Of a stretch of DNA of 64,000 nucleotides, positions 7,492 through 15,895 are shown piece by piece. A program made the position numbers and the translations under genes. The notes beneath the pieces were generated by a model that was not told the origin of the DNA, searched no databases, and saw only the letters and a program-made list of their open reading frames with translations. Source of the DNA: Daejeonella rubra (lineage in GTDB: Bacteria; Bacteroidota; Bacteroidia; Sphingobacteriales; Sphingobacteriaceae); contig NZ_FNHH01000019.1 in the NCBI RefSeq assembly GCF_900103545.1, positions 14,450-78,449 of the forward strand, given 5' to 3'. Position 1 is the first letter of the stretch; each line of letters opens with the position of its first letter.

Positions 7492-8700
7492 ATGTTAATG
7501 ATGGAGAAACGGAAAAAAACGAAAGGTTCTGCTTTCCAGATAGTTAAACCTTTCTCTCAAACCGATAATAAAAATCTGGCGACAGAATTGAAACTTGCCA
7601 ACATAGAACTAGCTTTTCAAAATGAAGAGAAAGAGAAAAGGGCTGACGAACTGCGAGTCGCCAATATAGAGCTTGCATTTGAAAAAGAGGAAAAGAGAAA
7701 ACGAGCTGCTGAACTGATAGTTGCCAAGAAAGAATTAGCATTTCAAAATTTCAAAAAGGAAAAACGAGCCGGTGAACTGATCATTGCCAATAAAGAACTC
7801 GCCTTCCAGGATAAGGAAAAAGAAAAAAGAGCTGCTGAACTAATTATAGCAAACAAGGAGCTGGCCTATCAAAATCAACAAAAGGGAAAGAGAGCGGCAG
7901 AACTTATCATCGCGAATAAAGAACTTATTATACAGTACAAAGAAAGGGAGAAAAAGGCGGATAAGCTGATCATTGCAAACATTGAGCTTGCTTATCAGGA
8001 TGAAGAGAAAGAAAAAAGGGCTGCTGAACTAATTATAGCCAACCAGGAACTTGTATTTCAAAACCGGGAAAAAGAAAATAGAGCTGAAGAACTTATCATC
8101 GCCAATATTGAACTCGTATTCCAGAATCAGGAAAAAGAGAATAGAGCCGCTGAACTAATTATCGCAAACGAAGAACTTGCATTTCAGAACCAGGAAAAAG
8201 AGAATAGAGCTGCTGAACTGATCATAGCCAATAATGAACTCGTATTCCAGAACCAGGAAAAAGAAAAAAGAGCAGCTGAACTGATCATCGCAAATAAAGA
8301 ACTAGCATTCCAGAACCAGGAAAAAGAGAATAGAGCTGCTGAACTAATTATCGCCAATAATGAACTCGTATTCCAGAACCAGGAAAAAGAAAAAAGAGCC
8401 GCTGAACTGACTCTTGCAAATACTGAACTTAAAAAAGCAGAAGAATCTCAAAAAGAATATATCCTGGGACTTGAGGAGATCATCTTTATTACATCCCACA
8501 AAGTCAGACAACCGATCACACAAATACAGGGAATTTCAAACCTGCTTGACGAAAAAATTGTTTCACGCGAAGAAATAAAAGAAATAACACTCTTTTTAAA
8601 GGAACCAATCAAATCTCTGGATACTTTTACCAGAGAGCTCACAAGCTATATATACCAACTTCAGTATAAAGTAAAAAATAAAAATGGAGCAAATGAATAG
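7492..8700 (+). CDS. coiled-coil protein with thirteen 21-residue repeats and a lone histidine-kinase H-box
   Basis: A 402-residue protein with no signal peptide. Residues 1-29 are basic. Residues 30-302 are thirteen back-to-back units of exactly 21 residues (three heptads), consensus AAELIIANKELAFQNQEKENR, and a fourteenth degenerates into KKAEESQKEY. This predicts one long rigid coiled coil. Residues 324-402 hold EEIIFITSHKVRQPITQIQG, an H-box like that of HisKA-type sensor kinases with His336, followed by a second helix (about 352-390). There is no ATPase (HATPase_c) domain, PAS domain or membrane segment. Such AAELIIANKELAFQNEEKEKR repeats are known as linkers in larger Bacteroidota sensor kinases. 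Here the linker and H-box stand alone, so it may be a phosphotransfer or dimerisation partner, or a remnant of a kinase. It converges on the SGNH gene with a 9-bp gap. Confidence 0.85.
   Translation: MLMMEKRKKTKGSAFQIVKPFSQTDNKNLATELKLANIELAFQNEEKEKRADELRVANIELAFEKEEKRKRAAELIVAKKELAFQNFKKEKRAGELIIANKELAFQDKEKEKRAAELIIANKELAYQNQQKGKRAAELIIANKELIIQYKEREKKADKLIIANIELAYQDEEKEKRAAELIIANQELVFQNREKENRAEELIIANIELVFQNQEKENRAAELIIANEELAFQNQEKENRAAELIIANNELVFQNQEKEKRAAELIIANKELAFQNQEKENRAAELIIANNELVFQNQEKEKRAAELTLANTELKKAEESQKEYILGLEEIIFITSHKVRQPITQIQGISNLLDEKIVSREEIKEITLFLKEPIKSLDTFTRELTSYIYQLQYKVKNKNGANE
7579..8397 (+). repeat. thirteen tandem 63-bp repeats inside the coiled-coil gene
   Basis: Exactly 13 units of 63 bp (819 bp), each coding one 21-residue coiled-coil unit. 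The units from about 8020 to 8397 are the most alike at DNA level, with near-identical stretches such as CAGGAAAAAGAGAATAGAGC. The first three are most diverged, which suggests recent expansion towards the 3' side by unequal recombination or slippage. Confidence 0.93.
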
Positions 8701-8709
8701 CTTTTACAT

Positions 8710-9399
8710 TTAATACAGCTCCTTTTTTACCATTGGCAGTAATTGCTTAACCCATTCAGCATACATTTTACCAGAAGGGTGAAGACTGTCAGCAGATGTC
8801 AGGCTTTGGTCGTTTTCGGCAAGCCGTGAACCCGGAGTAATATCGATATAATGAACCCTGGCATTGAACGCCTCCTCCCGATTTATTTTATTAAAAGCAT
8901 CTATTTCTATTGTAACTTCTACAGGATTCTTTAATTGTCCGAAGGGTGTAACACCCCAGTCCGGTATAGATATGACAAAAACTGTAGCCCTCCCCCCTGC
9001 TGAATGGCTGATAGCAGTATTAAGCAATTCAGCAAACTCCTTTCTGTAAGTTTCTTTTGAGAACTTCATATATTGATTATTGACCCCAATGAGCAGGGTC
9101 ACAAAATCATACTTCTCTTTGAGCTTCGCCTGCTTTATCCCATCGATCAGATTGCTGGTTGTCCATCCTGTATAAGCCACAACATCGGGATCTGACGTTT
9201 TAATACCGGCAGCATTTAATTGATCAACAAGCTGAAAAGGAAATGATTCCTTCTGGTAAACAGCATCTCCAACCGTATAGGAGTCGCCAAGTGCCAGGTA
9301 TGTTTTATCTGAAAATTGAATGATACTTCTGGGAAGGTCCGGTTTTGAACAGGAAAATACTGAAACTAGAACTAAAAGAAGCAGCAAAGATCTCATCAT
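8710..9399 (-). CDS. SGNH/GDSL hydrolase lipoprotein
   Basis: Predicted lipid-anchored esterase of the SGNH family, 229 residues. Signal peptide with lipobox VFSC (Cys17). Block I is YLALGDSYTVG with nucleophile Ser40, block III is LLIGVNNQY (Asn near 107), and block V is SADSLHPSG with the Asp/His pair near 204/207. The oxyanion Gly of block II is probably in VAYTGWTTS. The substrate is unknown. The start overlaps the stop of lipB by 4 bp (ATGA), so the two are translationally coupled; the 3' end converges on the coiled-coil gene. Confidence 0.88.
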   Translation of the reverse strand: MMRSLLLLLVLVSVFSCSKPDLPRSIIQFSDKTYLALGDSYTVGDAVYQKESFPFQLVDQLNAAGIKTSDPDVVAYTGWTTSNLIDGIKQAKLKEKYDFVTLLIGVNNQYMKFSKETYRKEFAELLNTAISHSAGGRATVFVISIPDWGVTPFGQLKNPVEVTIEIDAFNKINREEAFNARVHYIDITPGSRLAENDQSLTSADSLHPSGKMYAEWVKQLLPMVKKELY

Positions 9400-10094
9400 A
9401 AAATTTCCATCTCAAATAAATCACTGATATGCTGGCGGAGCTTTAGTTTAACCTCCTCCATCTCAACTTTATAACCAAGCTCTCTTTCCATCGAGGTAAC
9501 ATCCTTATCATCTATGCCGCATGGAATGATATTTTTAAAGTAGCTAAGGTCCGTATTCACATTGAATGCGAATCCATGCATGGTTACCCAGCGACTGCAC
9601 CTGACTCCCAAAGCGCAGATCTTCCTGGCTTTCTCATTATCAGCGTCCAGCCATACTCCAGTAAACCCCTCATACCTGCCGCTACTTATTCCATAATCTG
9701 CAAGTGTAAGTATGATGGCCTCCTCGAGGGTACGTAAATACAGATGTATATCCGTAAAGAAATTATCCAGATCGAGGATCGGATACCCTACCAGTTGACC
9801 CGGACCGTGATAGGTAATATCACCCCCACGATTAATTTTATAATAAGAAGCACTTTTTTCCTTCAGGCCAGCCTCATCAAGCAGCAAATTTTCAGGCTTC
9901 CCACTTTTACCAAGCGTATAAACATGAGGATGTTCCACAAAAACAAGGTAGTTGGGGACCGGAATTTCGGTGCCGTTATTCCTGTTTAGAGTTTTAATGT
10001 TCACTGTTTCTGAAAAAACACTTTCCTGCTTATCCCATGCCGCCTGATAATCAAGCAAGCCCCAATCCTGAAAAATTACTTTTTTATTCTTCAT
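9396..10094 (-). CDS. lipB: lipoyl(octanoyl) transferase LipB
   Basis: Transfers octanoate from acyl carrier protein to lipoyl domains of 2-oxoacid dehydrogenases and GcvH. I chose the ATG at 10094 (MKNKKVIFQDWG); a start at 10118 would add eight residues inside the upstream gene. From there it is 232 residues. Visible: FVEHPHVYTLGKSG, the INRGGDITYHGPGQLVGYPI block, the catalytic Lys in KICALGVR, and the catalytic Cys in NIIPCGI. The gene overlaps the upstream phosphopantetheinyl transferase by 11 bp and the downstream SGNH gene by 4 bp, giving a tight three-gene operon. Two of these genes serve prosthetic groups on carrier domains. Confidence 0.95.
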   Translation of the reverse strand: MKNKKVIFQDWGLLDYQAAWDKQESVFSETVNIKTLNRNNGTEIPVPNYLVFVEHPHVYTLGKSGKPENLLLDEAGLKEKSASYYKINRGGDITYHGPGQLVGYPILDLDNFFTDIHLYLRTLEEAIILTLADYGISSGRYEGFTGVWLDADNEKARKICALGVRCSRWVTMHGFAFNVNTDLSYFKNIIPCGIDDKDVTSMERELGYKVEMEEVKLKLRQHISDLFEMEIL

Positions 10095-10737
10095 TTGTAT
10101 CATCTGAAACAAATCCAATCATATATTCATCAAATTTCTCATAATGAACAGTGAACTCCTTATGCGTGGAACCAACGTCCAGTTTTGCCGGAAATGATCC
10201 TTTACCCTCGTAATGGAATGGCTTGAGTTCAATATTCTCAACAAAGCTCACATTCTTTTTCCCATGAAGCTTATAAACTGCCTCCTTTGCGCACCAGCAG
10301 ACATATAAATGCTCGATGCGCTGCTTTTCTTCAATGAATTCAAGTTCCTCAGCGCTCATGAACTTACTGGCAATACGTTCGATCTTATCTTTTATAAGTT
10401 CAATGTCAATTCCCACAGCTTTGTTCTTACTGACCATTACTGCGGCATACTCATAAGAGTGGCTGAGAGAAATATAATGAGGGAAATTACTCAGGTAGGG
10501 CTTGCCGCTTGAATCAACCCTGCAATCAATATACTCATCGGTATCCATCATTCTGCGAAGCAAGACACGGGTGCTTAGCCAATGCATATTTCTTTTGCCA
10601 TTGACCAGGCTGTCAAGGTAAGTTCTTTCGTGCTCTTTTAACTGTAATTGAGCTAATAGCTCATCTGCAGATTCTTCGATCTTCCAGATAGCGAAAGAAG
10701 TATAGGGGTCAATTTCTTTGTGATAAGCAAGAGCCAT
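10084..10737 (-). CDS. 4'-phosphopantetheinyl transferase superfamily protein
   Basis: Sfp-type enzyme of 217 residues that would move phosphopantetheine from CoA to a serine of a carrier protein. The two signature motifs are present: GIDIE (about residues 109-113, Mg2+-binding acids) and WCAKEAVYK (about 148-156). The substrate-side block SSGKPYL-SHS is also visible. In Bacteroidota lacking a separate AcpS this type can serve the fatty-acid ACP, but the genuine target is not known here. It is first in the operon with lipB and the SGNH gene. An exact TAnnTTTG box on the minus strand lies just upstream (10758-10765). Confidence 0.9.
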   Translation of the reverse strand: MALAYHKEIDPYTSFAIWKIEESADELLAQLQLKEHERTYLDSLVNGKRNMHWLSTRVLLRRMMDTDEYIDCRVDSSGKPYLSNFPHYISLSHSYEYAAVMVSKNKAVGIDIELIKDKIERIASKFMSAEELEFIEEKQRIEHLYVCWCAKEAVYKLHGKKNVSFVENIELKPFHYEGKGSFPAKLDVGSTHKEFTVHYEKFDEYMIGFVSDDTNEE

Positions 10738-10757
10738 TTTTAAAAATAAAATACCTG

Positions 10758-10765
10758 CAAAACTA
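10758..10765 (-). promoter_or_regulatory. -7 box for the phosphopantetheinyl transferase-lipB operon
   Basis: CAAAACTA on the plus strand reads TAGTTTTG on the minus strand, an exact match to TAnnTTTG, 20 bp upstream of the ATG at 10737. I see no matching -33 TTTG at the usual 19-21 bp. It lies in the 70-bp divergent spacer shared with dcd. Confidence 0.5.
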
Positions 10766-10807
10766 TCTCAAATTAATCATAATTTAGTCCAAATCTTAAG
10801 CTTATTT

Positions 10808-11344
10808 ATGATACTTTCTGATAAAATTATACTGGAGGAAATTGAAAAAGGGAATATAATCATTGAACCCTTCCAAAAGGATTGTTTAGGCACAAACTCG
10901 TATGATGTACATCTGGGCAAATACCTGGCAACCTATAGAAACAGGGTTTTAGATGCCAAAGCACATAATGAAATTGATCATTTCGAAATTCCAAAAGATG
11001 GTTTTGTGCTTCAGCCAAATACTCTTTACCTGGGAGTGACTCTGGAATATACTGAAACCCACAGGCATGTGCCCTTTTTGGAAGGAAAATCAAGTACCGG
11101 CCGACTGGGAATTGATATCCACGCTACCGCAGGAAAGGGAGATGTAGGATTTTGTAATACCTGGACATTGGAAATCTCCTGTGCCCAACCAGTAAGGATC
11201 TATGCAGGAATGCCTATTGGACAATTGATCTACTTTGTTGTTGAAGGAGAAGTAGAAACTATGTACAATACTAAGGCAAATGCTAAATACAATAATAAAA
11301 CTACCAAACCTGTTGAAAGCATGATGTGGAAGAACACTTTCTAA
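10808..11344 (+). CDS. dcd: dCTP deaminase
   Basis: Homotrimeric pyrimidine enzyme converting dCTP to dUTP for dTMP synthesis. The 178 residues fit the family. The signature stretch GKSSTGRLGIDIHATAG holds the phosphate-binding SST/GR residues, and GFCNTWTLEI and MPIGQLIYF give the core beta strands. A bifunctional dCTP deaminase/dUTPase activity (as in Methanocaldococcus) cannot be excluded from sequence. It is transcribed alone, divergent from the lipB operon, with a hairpin terminator about 40 bp downstream. Confidence 0.94.
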   Translation: MILSDKIILEEIEKGNIIIEPFQKDCLGTNSYDVHLGKYLATYRNRVLDAKAHNEIDHFEIPKDGFVLQPNTLYLGVTLEYTETHRHVPFLEGKSSTGRLGIDIHATAGKGDVGFCNTWTLEISCAQPVRIYAGMPIGQLIYFVVEGEVETMYNTKANAKYNNKTTKPVESMMWKNTF

Positions 11345-11381
11345 GACTTAACAGCCAAAAAATTCGTATATTATAATCAGA

Positions 11382-11413
11382 TAAGCCTCAGTTTTTTAGT
11401 AAATTGAGGCTTA
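11382..11413 (+). terminator. hairpin after dcd
   Basis: TAAGCCTCA pairs perfectly with TGAGGCTTA around a 14-base T-rich loop, followed by a weakly T-rich stretch. Likely terminator of dcd. Confidence 0.55.
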
Positions 11414-11513
11414 GTATTTTAATTACCCGGGGATTCCAAAGACTGACCATCATGTTGAATAAAAAAACTCATGCCTTTTGGAATTTTCAGGCTTACTTTT
11501 TCTAAAGAAAATT

Positions 11514-14222
11514 ATGAAAAAATACGTTGTTATACTATTTTCTATAATAGCATCCATAGTTGTTTTGGGTTTTGTCAGGGATGATGAACCACTGAAAAAA
11601 ATACTCCAGCAGATCGAAAAATATCGATTACAATACCCGCAGGAAAAAATACATCTTCACATGGATAAGCCATATTATGCCATCGGGGATAATATATGGT
11701 TCAAGGCCTATGTGGTTACTGCTGAGAAGAATGAATTATCAGATCTGAGCAAGATCCTTTATGTAGAATTGATCAATGATAAAGATTCTGTGAAACAATC
11801 CTTAGCCTTGCCTATAGAAATGGGGCTAACCTGGGGTGATTTCTCTCTTACCGACTCGTTAAAAGAGGGTAATTACAGGATACGGGCCTATACTAACTGG
11901 ATGCGGAATTTTGGTGAAGAATACTTTTTTGATAAAACCTTTACCATAGGCAATTCCATTTCAAATACTGTACTTACTCAGGCAGATTATACCTACAGTA
12001 AAGACCCAAAAGGGCAGAAAGTGATGGCTAGTTTAAACTACGCCGATATGGCCGGTCAGCCATTGGTAAATAAAGAAGTCACTTATCAGGTGGTCCTGGA
12101 TTTCAGAACTATCCTGAAAGGAAAGGGAATAACAGATTCAAAAGGTAATCTACTGATCAGTTTCGTGAATAATCAGCCTTTTATATTAAAATCCGGAAAG
12201 ATCCTGACTACTATCCGTCTGGATGATAAGATCAGTGCCAGTAAAAATTTCCCTGTTAAATCCACATCAAACGAGACCGATGTAAAATTTTTCCCGGAAG
12301 GCGGAGATATGATCAATGGGATCAGTACACGGGTTGCCTTCAAAGCACTTGGCTCTGATGGTCTTGGTATTGCTGTCAGCGGATACATTTCTGACCAAAA
12401 TAATGTCAGGATCAGCGAATTTAAATCAGAACATGCCGGAATGGGCTCTTTCAAAATAAAGCCAGTCGTTTCAAATACCTATACAGCACATATTACCTTT
12501 GAAGATGGCTCAGAAAAAGCTATTCCACTCCCAAAGGTTAAGGCACAGGGTTATGTATTAACTACTGACAATTCTGATCCGAACGAACTCAAAATAAGGG
12601 TCTCCACAACTGAGATGGATCAGCCGGATTCAGAACTTACGCTTGTAGCACAAAGTAACGGACAAGTACAGTTTGTATCAAAAAACAAGATGAATAGCAG
12701 TACTTTCAGTGCCGCAATACCCAAATCACGTTTTCCAACCGGCATACTGCAATTAACGCTGTTCTCCCCTAAGAATGAGCCTGTTGCAGAGCGTCTTGTT
12801 TTTATCAATCACTCAGATTTTCTTAAAATAAACCTCAGCACCAATAAACCTGAGTTCCAAAAAAGAGAAAAGGTAAAGATCATGCTGGATGTAAACGATC
12901 CAAAAGGCAAACCTACACTTGGTAGTTTTTCAATTGCGATCGTGGATGAAACAAAAGTTCCTGTTGATGAAGCAAGCGAAACGAGTATTATTTCGAATCT
13001 GCTTCTTAGTTCAGATCTGAAAGGTTTCATTGAGCAGCCAAACTACTATTTCACTGAAACTAATGCAGATAAAGTTCGGGAACTCGACAACCTCTTATTA
13101 ACACAGGGCTGGCGTCGCTTCGAGTGGAAAAATATCTTATCAAACAACTATCCATCATTGGTTTATCAGCCGGAAAAGAGTATGCAGGTTAGTGGAAAAG
13201 TGACCTCCTTGACTGGCAAGCCTGTTATTGGAGGCAAAGTAACTCTATTCTCTTCATCAGGAACTTCATTTTTACTGGATACACTGACCGATAATAATGG
13301 AGTATTTAGATTTGATAATCTCTATTTTAATGATAGCACAAAATTCATTGTTCAGGCAAGGAATGAAAAGGACAAGAAAAATGTTGAGATCCTCCTCGAT
13401 AGAATTCCAGCTCAACTGGTAACAAAAAACAAGAATGAGGCAATGCTGGAGGTCAACGTAAATAAATCGATGTTCGCCTACCTGAAAAATAGCCGTGCAC
13501 AGTATGATGATCTAAGAAGAAATGGTCTGATCGCCAGAAATATTCTGCTGGATGAGGTTAAAGTGGTTGATACGAAAGTGGCAGTAAAAAACTCATCTAA
13601 TTTGAATGGAGCAGGCAGAGCCGATGCCATTATAAGAGCTGAGCAGCTGCAAAACTGTTTTGACATAGCCCAGTGCTTACAGGGAAGGGTTGCAGGAATT
13701 ATGGTAATGAACGGCATGGTTTACTCCACCAGAAGCATGAGCTCCTTCTCGGGGCCTGTACCTATGCAACTGATCCTTGATGGAGCCTACCTGGAACCTG
13801 AGTTTCTTTCATCCATAAATCCGAATGATGTTGAGTCCATTGAAGTATTAAAAAGCGGTGCCACTACTGCAATCTATGGAATGAGAGGTGGTGGCGGGGT
13901 TCTTATTATAAATACAAAGCGTGGTGAGAATAACAGAGATTACAGAACCTATGCACCCGGAATTATGGGGTACAACCCTAAGGGCTATTATAAAGGGCGC
14001 GAGTTCTATTCACCGAACTATGATGATCCGGAAATCAATTCAAAGATCGCCGACCTCCGGACAACCATTTACTGGAATCCGAATGTGATCAGTGACTCGA
14101 CCGGAAAAGCCAGTGTTGAGTTCTTCAATTCAGATGGAACAGGAAATTACAAAGCTATTGTTGAGGGAATAAATGTTGATGGAACAATAGGCAGACAAAT
14201 ATTCAGATATAGCGTTAAATAA
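11514..14222 (+). CDS. TonB-plug and MG2-like domain protein without beta-barrel
   Basis: Exported protein of 902 residues from the ATG at 11514, where a signal peptide (MKKYVVILFSIIASIVVLG) begins; the longer frame from 11478 is unlikely. Residues ~35-145 (HLHMDKPYYAIGDNIWFKAYV) are an alpha-2-macroglobulin MG2-like beta domain. The middle holds further Ig-like domains and a carboxypeptidase-regulatory-like domain (SGKVTSLTGKPVIGGKVTL). Near the C-terminus is a TonB-dependent receptor plug domain (LQGRVAGIMVMNG, MQLILDGAYLEPEF, VESIEVLKSGATTAIYGMRG). No 22-strand barrel follows: the protein ends about 90 residues later in IFRYSVK. The architecture is known in Bacteroidota, but its function is unassigned. 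It is followed after 2 bp by an enoyl-CoA isomerase gene. Confidence 0.85.
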   Translation: MKKYVVILFSIIASIVVLGFVRDDEPLKKILQQIEKYRLQYPQEKIHLHMDKPYYAIGDNIWFKAYVVTAEKNELSDLSKILYVELINDKDSVKQSLALPIEMGLTWGDFSLTDSLKEGNYRIRAYTNWMRNFGEEYFFDKTFTIGNSISNTVLTQADYTYSKDPKGQKVMASLNYADMAGQPLVNKEVTYQVVLDFRTILKGKGITDSKGNLLISFVNNQPFILKSGKILTTIRLDDKISASKNFPVKSTSNETDVKFFPEGGDMINGISTRVAFKALGSDGLGIAVSGYISDQNNVRISEFKSEHAGMGSFKIKPVVSNTYTAHITFEDGSEKAIPLPKVKAQGYVLTTDNSDPNELKIRVSTTEMDQPDSELTLVAQSNGQVQFVSKNKMNSSTFSAAIPKSRFPTGILQLTLFSPKNEPVAERLVFINHSDFLKINLSTNKPEFQKREKVKIMLDVNDPKGKPTLGSFSIAIVDETKVPVDEASETSIISNLLLSSDLKGFIEQPNYYFTETNADKVRELDNLLLTQGWRRFEWKNILSNNYPSLVYQPEKSMQVSGKVTSLTGKPVIGGKVTLFSSSGTSFLLDTLTDNNGVFRFDNLYFNDSTKFIVQARNEKDKKNVEILLDRIPAQLVTKNKNEAMLEVNVNKSMFAYLKNSRAQYDDLRRNGLIARNILLDEVKVVDTKVAVKNSSNLNGAGRADAIIRAEQLQNCFDIAQCLQGRVAGIMVMNGMVYSTRSMSSFSGPVPMQLILDGAYLEPEFLSSINPNDVESIEVLKSGATTAIYGMRGGGGVLIINTKRGENNRDYRTYAPGIMGYNPKGYYKGREFYSPNYDDPEINSKIADLRTTIYWNPNVISDSTGKASVEFFNSDGTGNYKAIVEGINVDGTIGRQIFRYSVK

Positions 14223-14224
14223 AT

Positions 14225-14992
14225 ATGAACACGATAAAAGTTAATATAAAAGATAAAATAGCGGTTCTGTCATTAAATCGCGGCCGTTCAAATGCTATTA
14301 ACGCAGAAATGGTTGCTGAGCTTCATCAGATGATAAGGAACATTGAAAATGACGATTCGATTGCCGGCCTTATTTTGACTGGCAAGGATGGTTTTTTCTC
14401 TGCCGGCCTTGACCTTATTGAGCTTTATGATTATGATGAGGAAACAATAAAAAGCTTCTGGATCGACTTTTTAGACCTGGTAACGGCATTGGTTTCCTTC
14501 AAAAAACCAATGATTGCTGCCATCAGCGGACATAGCCCTGCAGGTGGTTGCGTGCTTGCCCTTTGTTGTGATTACAGAATAATGGCTGAAGGTAAATTCA
14601 TTATAGGACTGAATGAAGTTCCGGTAGGCATAATTGTTCCGGAGAGCGTTTTTCATCTTTATTCATTCTGGCTTGGTCAGCCAAATGCTTATCGCTTCTT
14701 ATTGGAAGGAAAGCTGTTGAATACTCAGGAAGCATTAAACACTGGTTTGATCGATGAAGTGGTCAACCCGGAAAGTATTTTACATGCTGCTGAGCGTAAA
14801 ATGCTTACTTATATTCAATTGGAACGTAATACCTGGCAGCAAAGCAAAATGAATATGCGCGAAGAGCTGCTAAAAAAGGTAAGTACAGATCCAACTGAAA
14901 TGCTAAGGCCTATGCTGGCACAGTGGTGGTCACCATCTACCCGCTCTATCCTGAAAACAATTATTCAAAATCTTCAACAAAAATCGGCCTGA
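14225..14992 (+). CDS. enoyl-CoA hydratase/isomerase family protein, resembles delta3,delta2-enoyl-CoA isomerase
   Basis: Crotonase-fold protein of 255 residues. The oxyanion-hole motifs are FSAGLDL (residues 58-64) and GHSPAGG (102-108). Glu131 sits in GLNEVPVGI, the place of the single catalytic glutamate of mitochondrial delta3,delta2-enoyl-CoA isomerase (ECI1), and the second catalytic Glu of hydratases is not evident near residue 110 (GGCVLAL). The gene directly downstream is a 2,4-dienoyl-CoA reductase. These are the two auxiliary enzymes needed to degrade unsaturated fatty acids, which supports isomerase over hydratase. It starts 2 bp after the plug-domain gene and ends 1 bp before the reductase gene. 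Confidence 0.85.
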   Translation: MNTIKVNIKDKIAVLSLNRGRSNAINAEMVAELHQMIRNIENDDSIAGLILTGKDGFFSAGLDLIELYDYDEETIKSFWIDFLDLVTALVSFKKPMIAAISGHSPAGGCVLALCCDYRIMAEGKFIIGLNEVPVGIIVPESVFHLYSFWLGQPNAYRFLLEGKLLNTQEALNTGLIDEVVNPESILHAAERKMLTYIQLERNTWQQSKMNMREELLKKVSTDPTEMLRPMLAQWWSPSTRSILKTIIQNLQQKSA

Positions 14993-14993
14993 T

Positions 14994-15887
14994 ATGTATA
15001 ATGAACCCATGTTACGTGATGATGCCCTGAGTGGTAAAACAATAATTGTTACAGGCGGAGGAACCGGTCTGGGAAGGGCCATGAGCACTTATTTTCTTAA
15101 ACTGGGCGCGAATGTGGTGATCACCAGCAGAAAGATGGATGTGCTCCTTAAAACTGCAGCAGAAATGGAACAGGAAGCTGCTGTCAGCAATAAAGGAGGT
15201 GCAAAAGTACTGGCGGTTCAATGTGATGTACGTAAGCCGGAAGAGGTGGAGGAAGTTCTGAAACAAACACTGGAAACTTTCGGTCAGGTGAACGGACTCT
15301 TAAACAATGCAGCAGGGAACTTCATTTCACCTACTGAACGTCTTTCAGCCAATGCCTTTTCTACGATCATCGATATTGTATTAAAAGGTACTGCAAATTG
15401 TACCATGGCAGTAGGCAAACACTGGATCAAAGAAAAACAAGCAGGTACAATTTTAAATATCGTTACTACTTATGCATTTACAGGATCTGGATATGTCGTT
15501 CCATCTGCCTGTGCGAAAGGTGGTGTACTTGCCATGACTCGTTCACTGGCCGCTGAATGGGGGAAATACGGCATCAGAAATAATGCCATTGCGCCCGGCC
15601 CATTTCCAACTAAAGGGGCATGGGACAGACTCCTTCCCGGAGACATGGCGAAAAAATTTGATTTTAAGAACCGGGTTCCGCTTAAACGTGTTGGAGATCA
15701 TCAGGAGCTTGCAAATCTGGCTGCTTTCATGATGTCCGATTTTTCGGGTTATATTAATGGTGAAGTGATCACTATTGATGGAGGAGAATGGTTACAGGGA
15801 GCAGGTCAGTTTAATGGACTTGAGGCAATTACCCCCGAGATGTGGGATATGCTGGAAATGATGACCCGATCGGCTAAAGGAAGTTAA
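14994..15887 (+). CDS. 2,4-dienoyl-CoA reductase, short-chain dehydrogenase type
   Basis: NADP(H)-dependent SDR of 297 residues. Cofactor loop TGGGTGLG (20-27) and NNAAGNFISPTERLS (104-118). The active site is not the usual YxxxK: it has Tyr160 in IVTTYAFTGSG and Lys175 in SACAK, 15 residues apart, the spacing of Tyr199/Lys214 in human DECR1. The sequence from NNAAGNF through SLAAEWGKYGIR and the C-terminal GEFN-like GQFNGL also follow DECR1 closely. It would reduce 2,4-dienoyl-CoA to 3-enoyl-CoA, the substrate of the isomerase encoded just upstream. Bacteria more often use the flavin/iron-sulfur FadH. An alternative start at Met6 (15009) would match the DECR1 N-terminus better. Confidence 0.88.
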   Translation: MYNEPMLRDDALSGKTIIVTGGGTGLGRAMSTYFLKLGANVVITSRKMDVLLKTAAEMEQEAAVSNKGGAKVLAVQCDVRKPEEVEEVLKQTLETFGQVNGLLNNAAGNFISPTERLSANAFSTIIDIVLKGTANCTMAVGKHWIKEKQAGTILNIVTTYAFTGSGYVVPSACAKGGVLAMTRSLAAEWGKYGIRNNAIAPGPFPTKGAWDRLLPGDMAKKFDFKNRVPLKRVGDHQELANLAAFMMSDFSGYINGEVITIDGGEWLQGAGQFNGLEAITPEMWDMLEMMTRSAKGS

Positions 15888-15895
15888 TAATCAGG

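Noticed and set aside
7579..8397. The regular 63-bp repeats as a CRISPR array
   Set aside because: There are no unique spacers; the units are contiguous, in frame and code for a heptad pattern.
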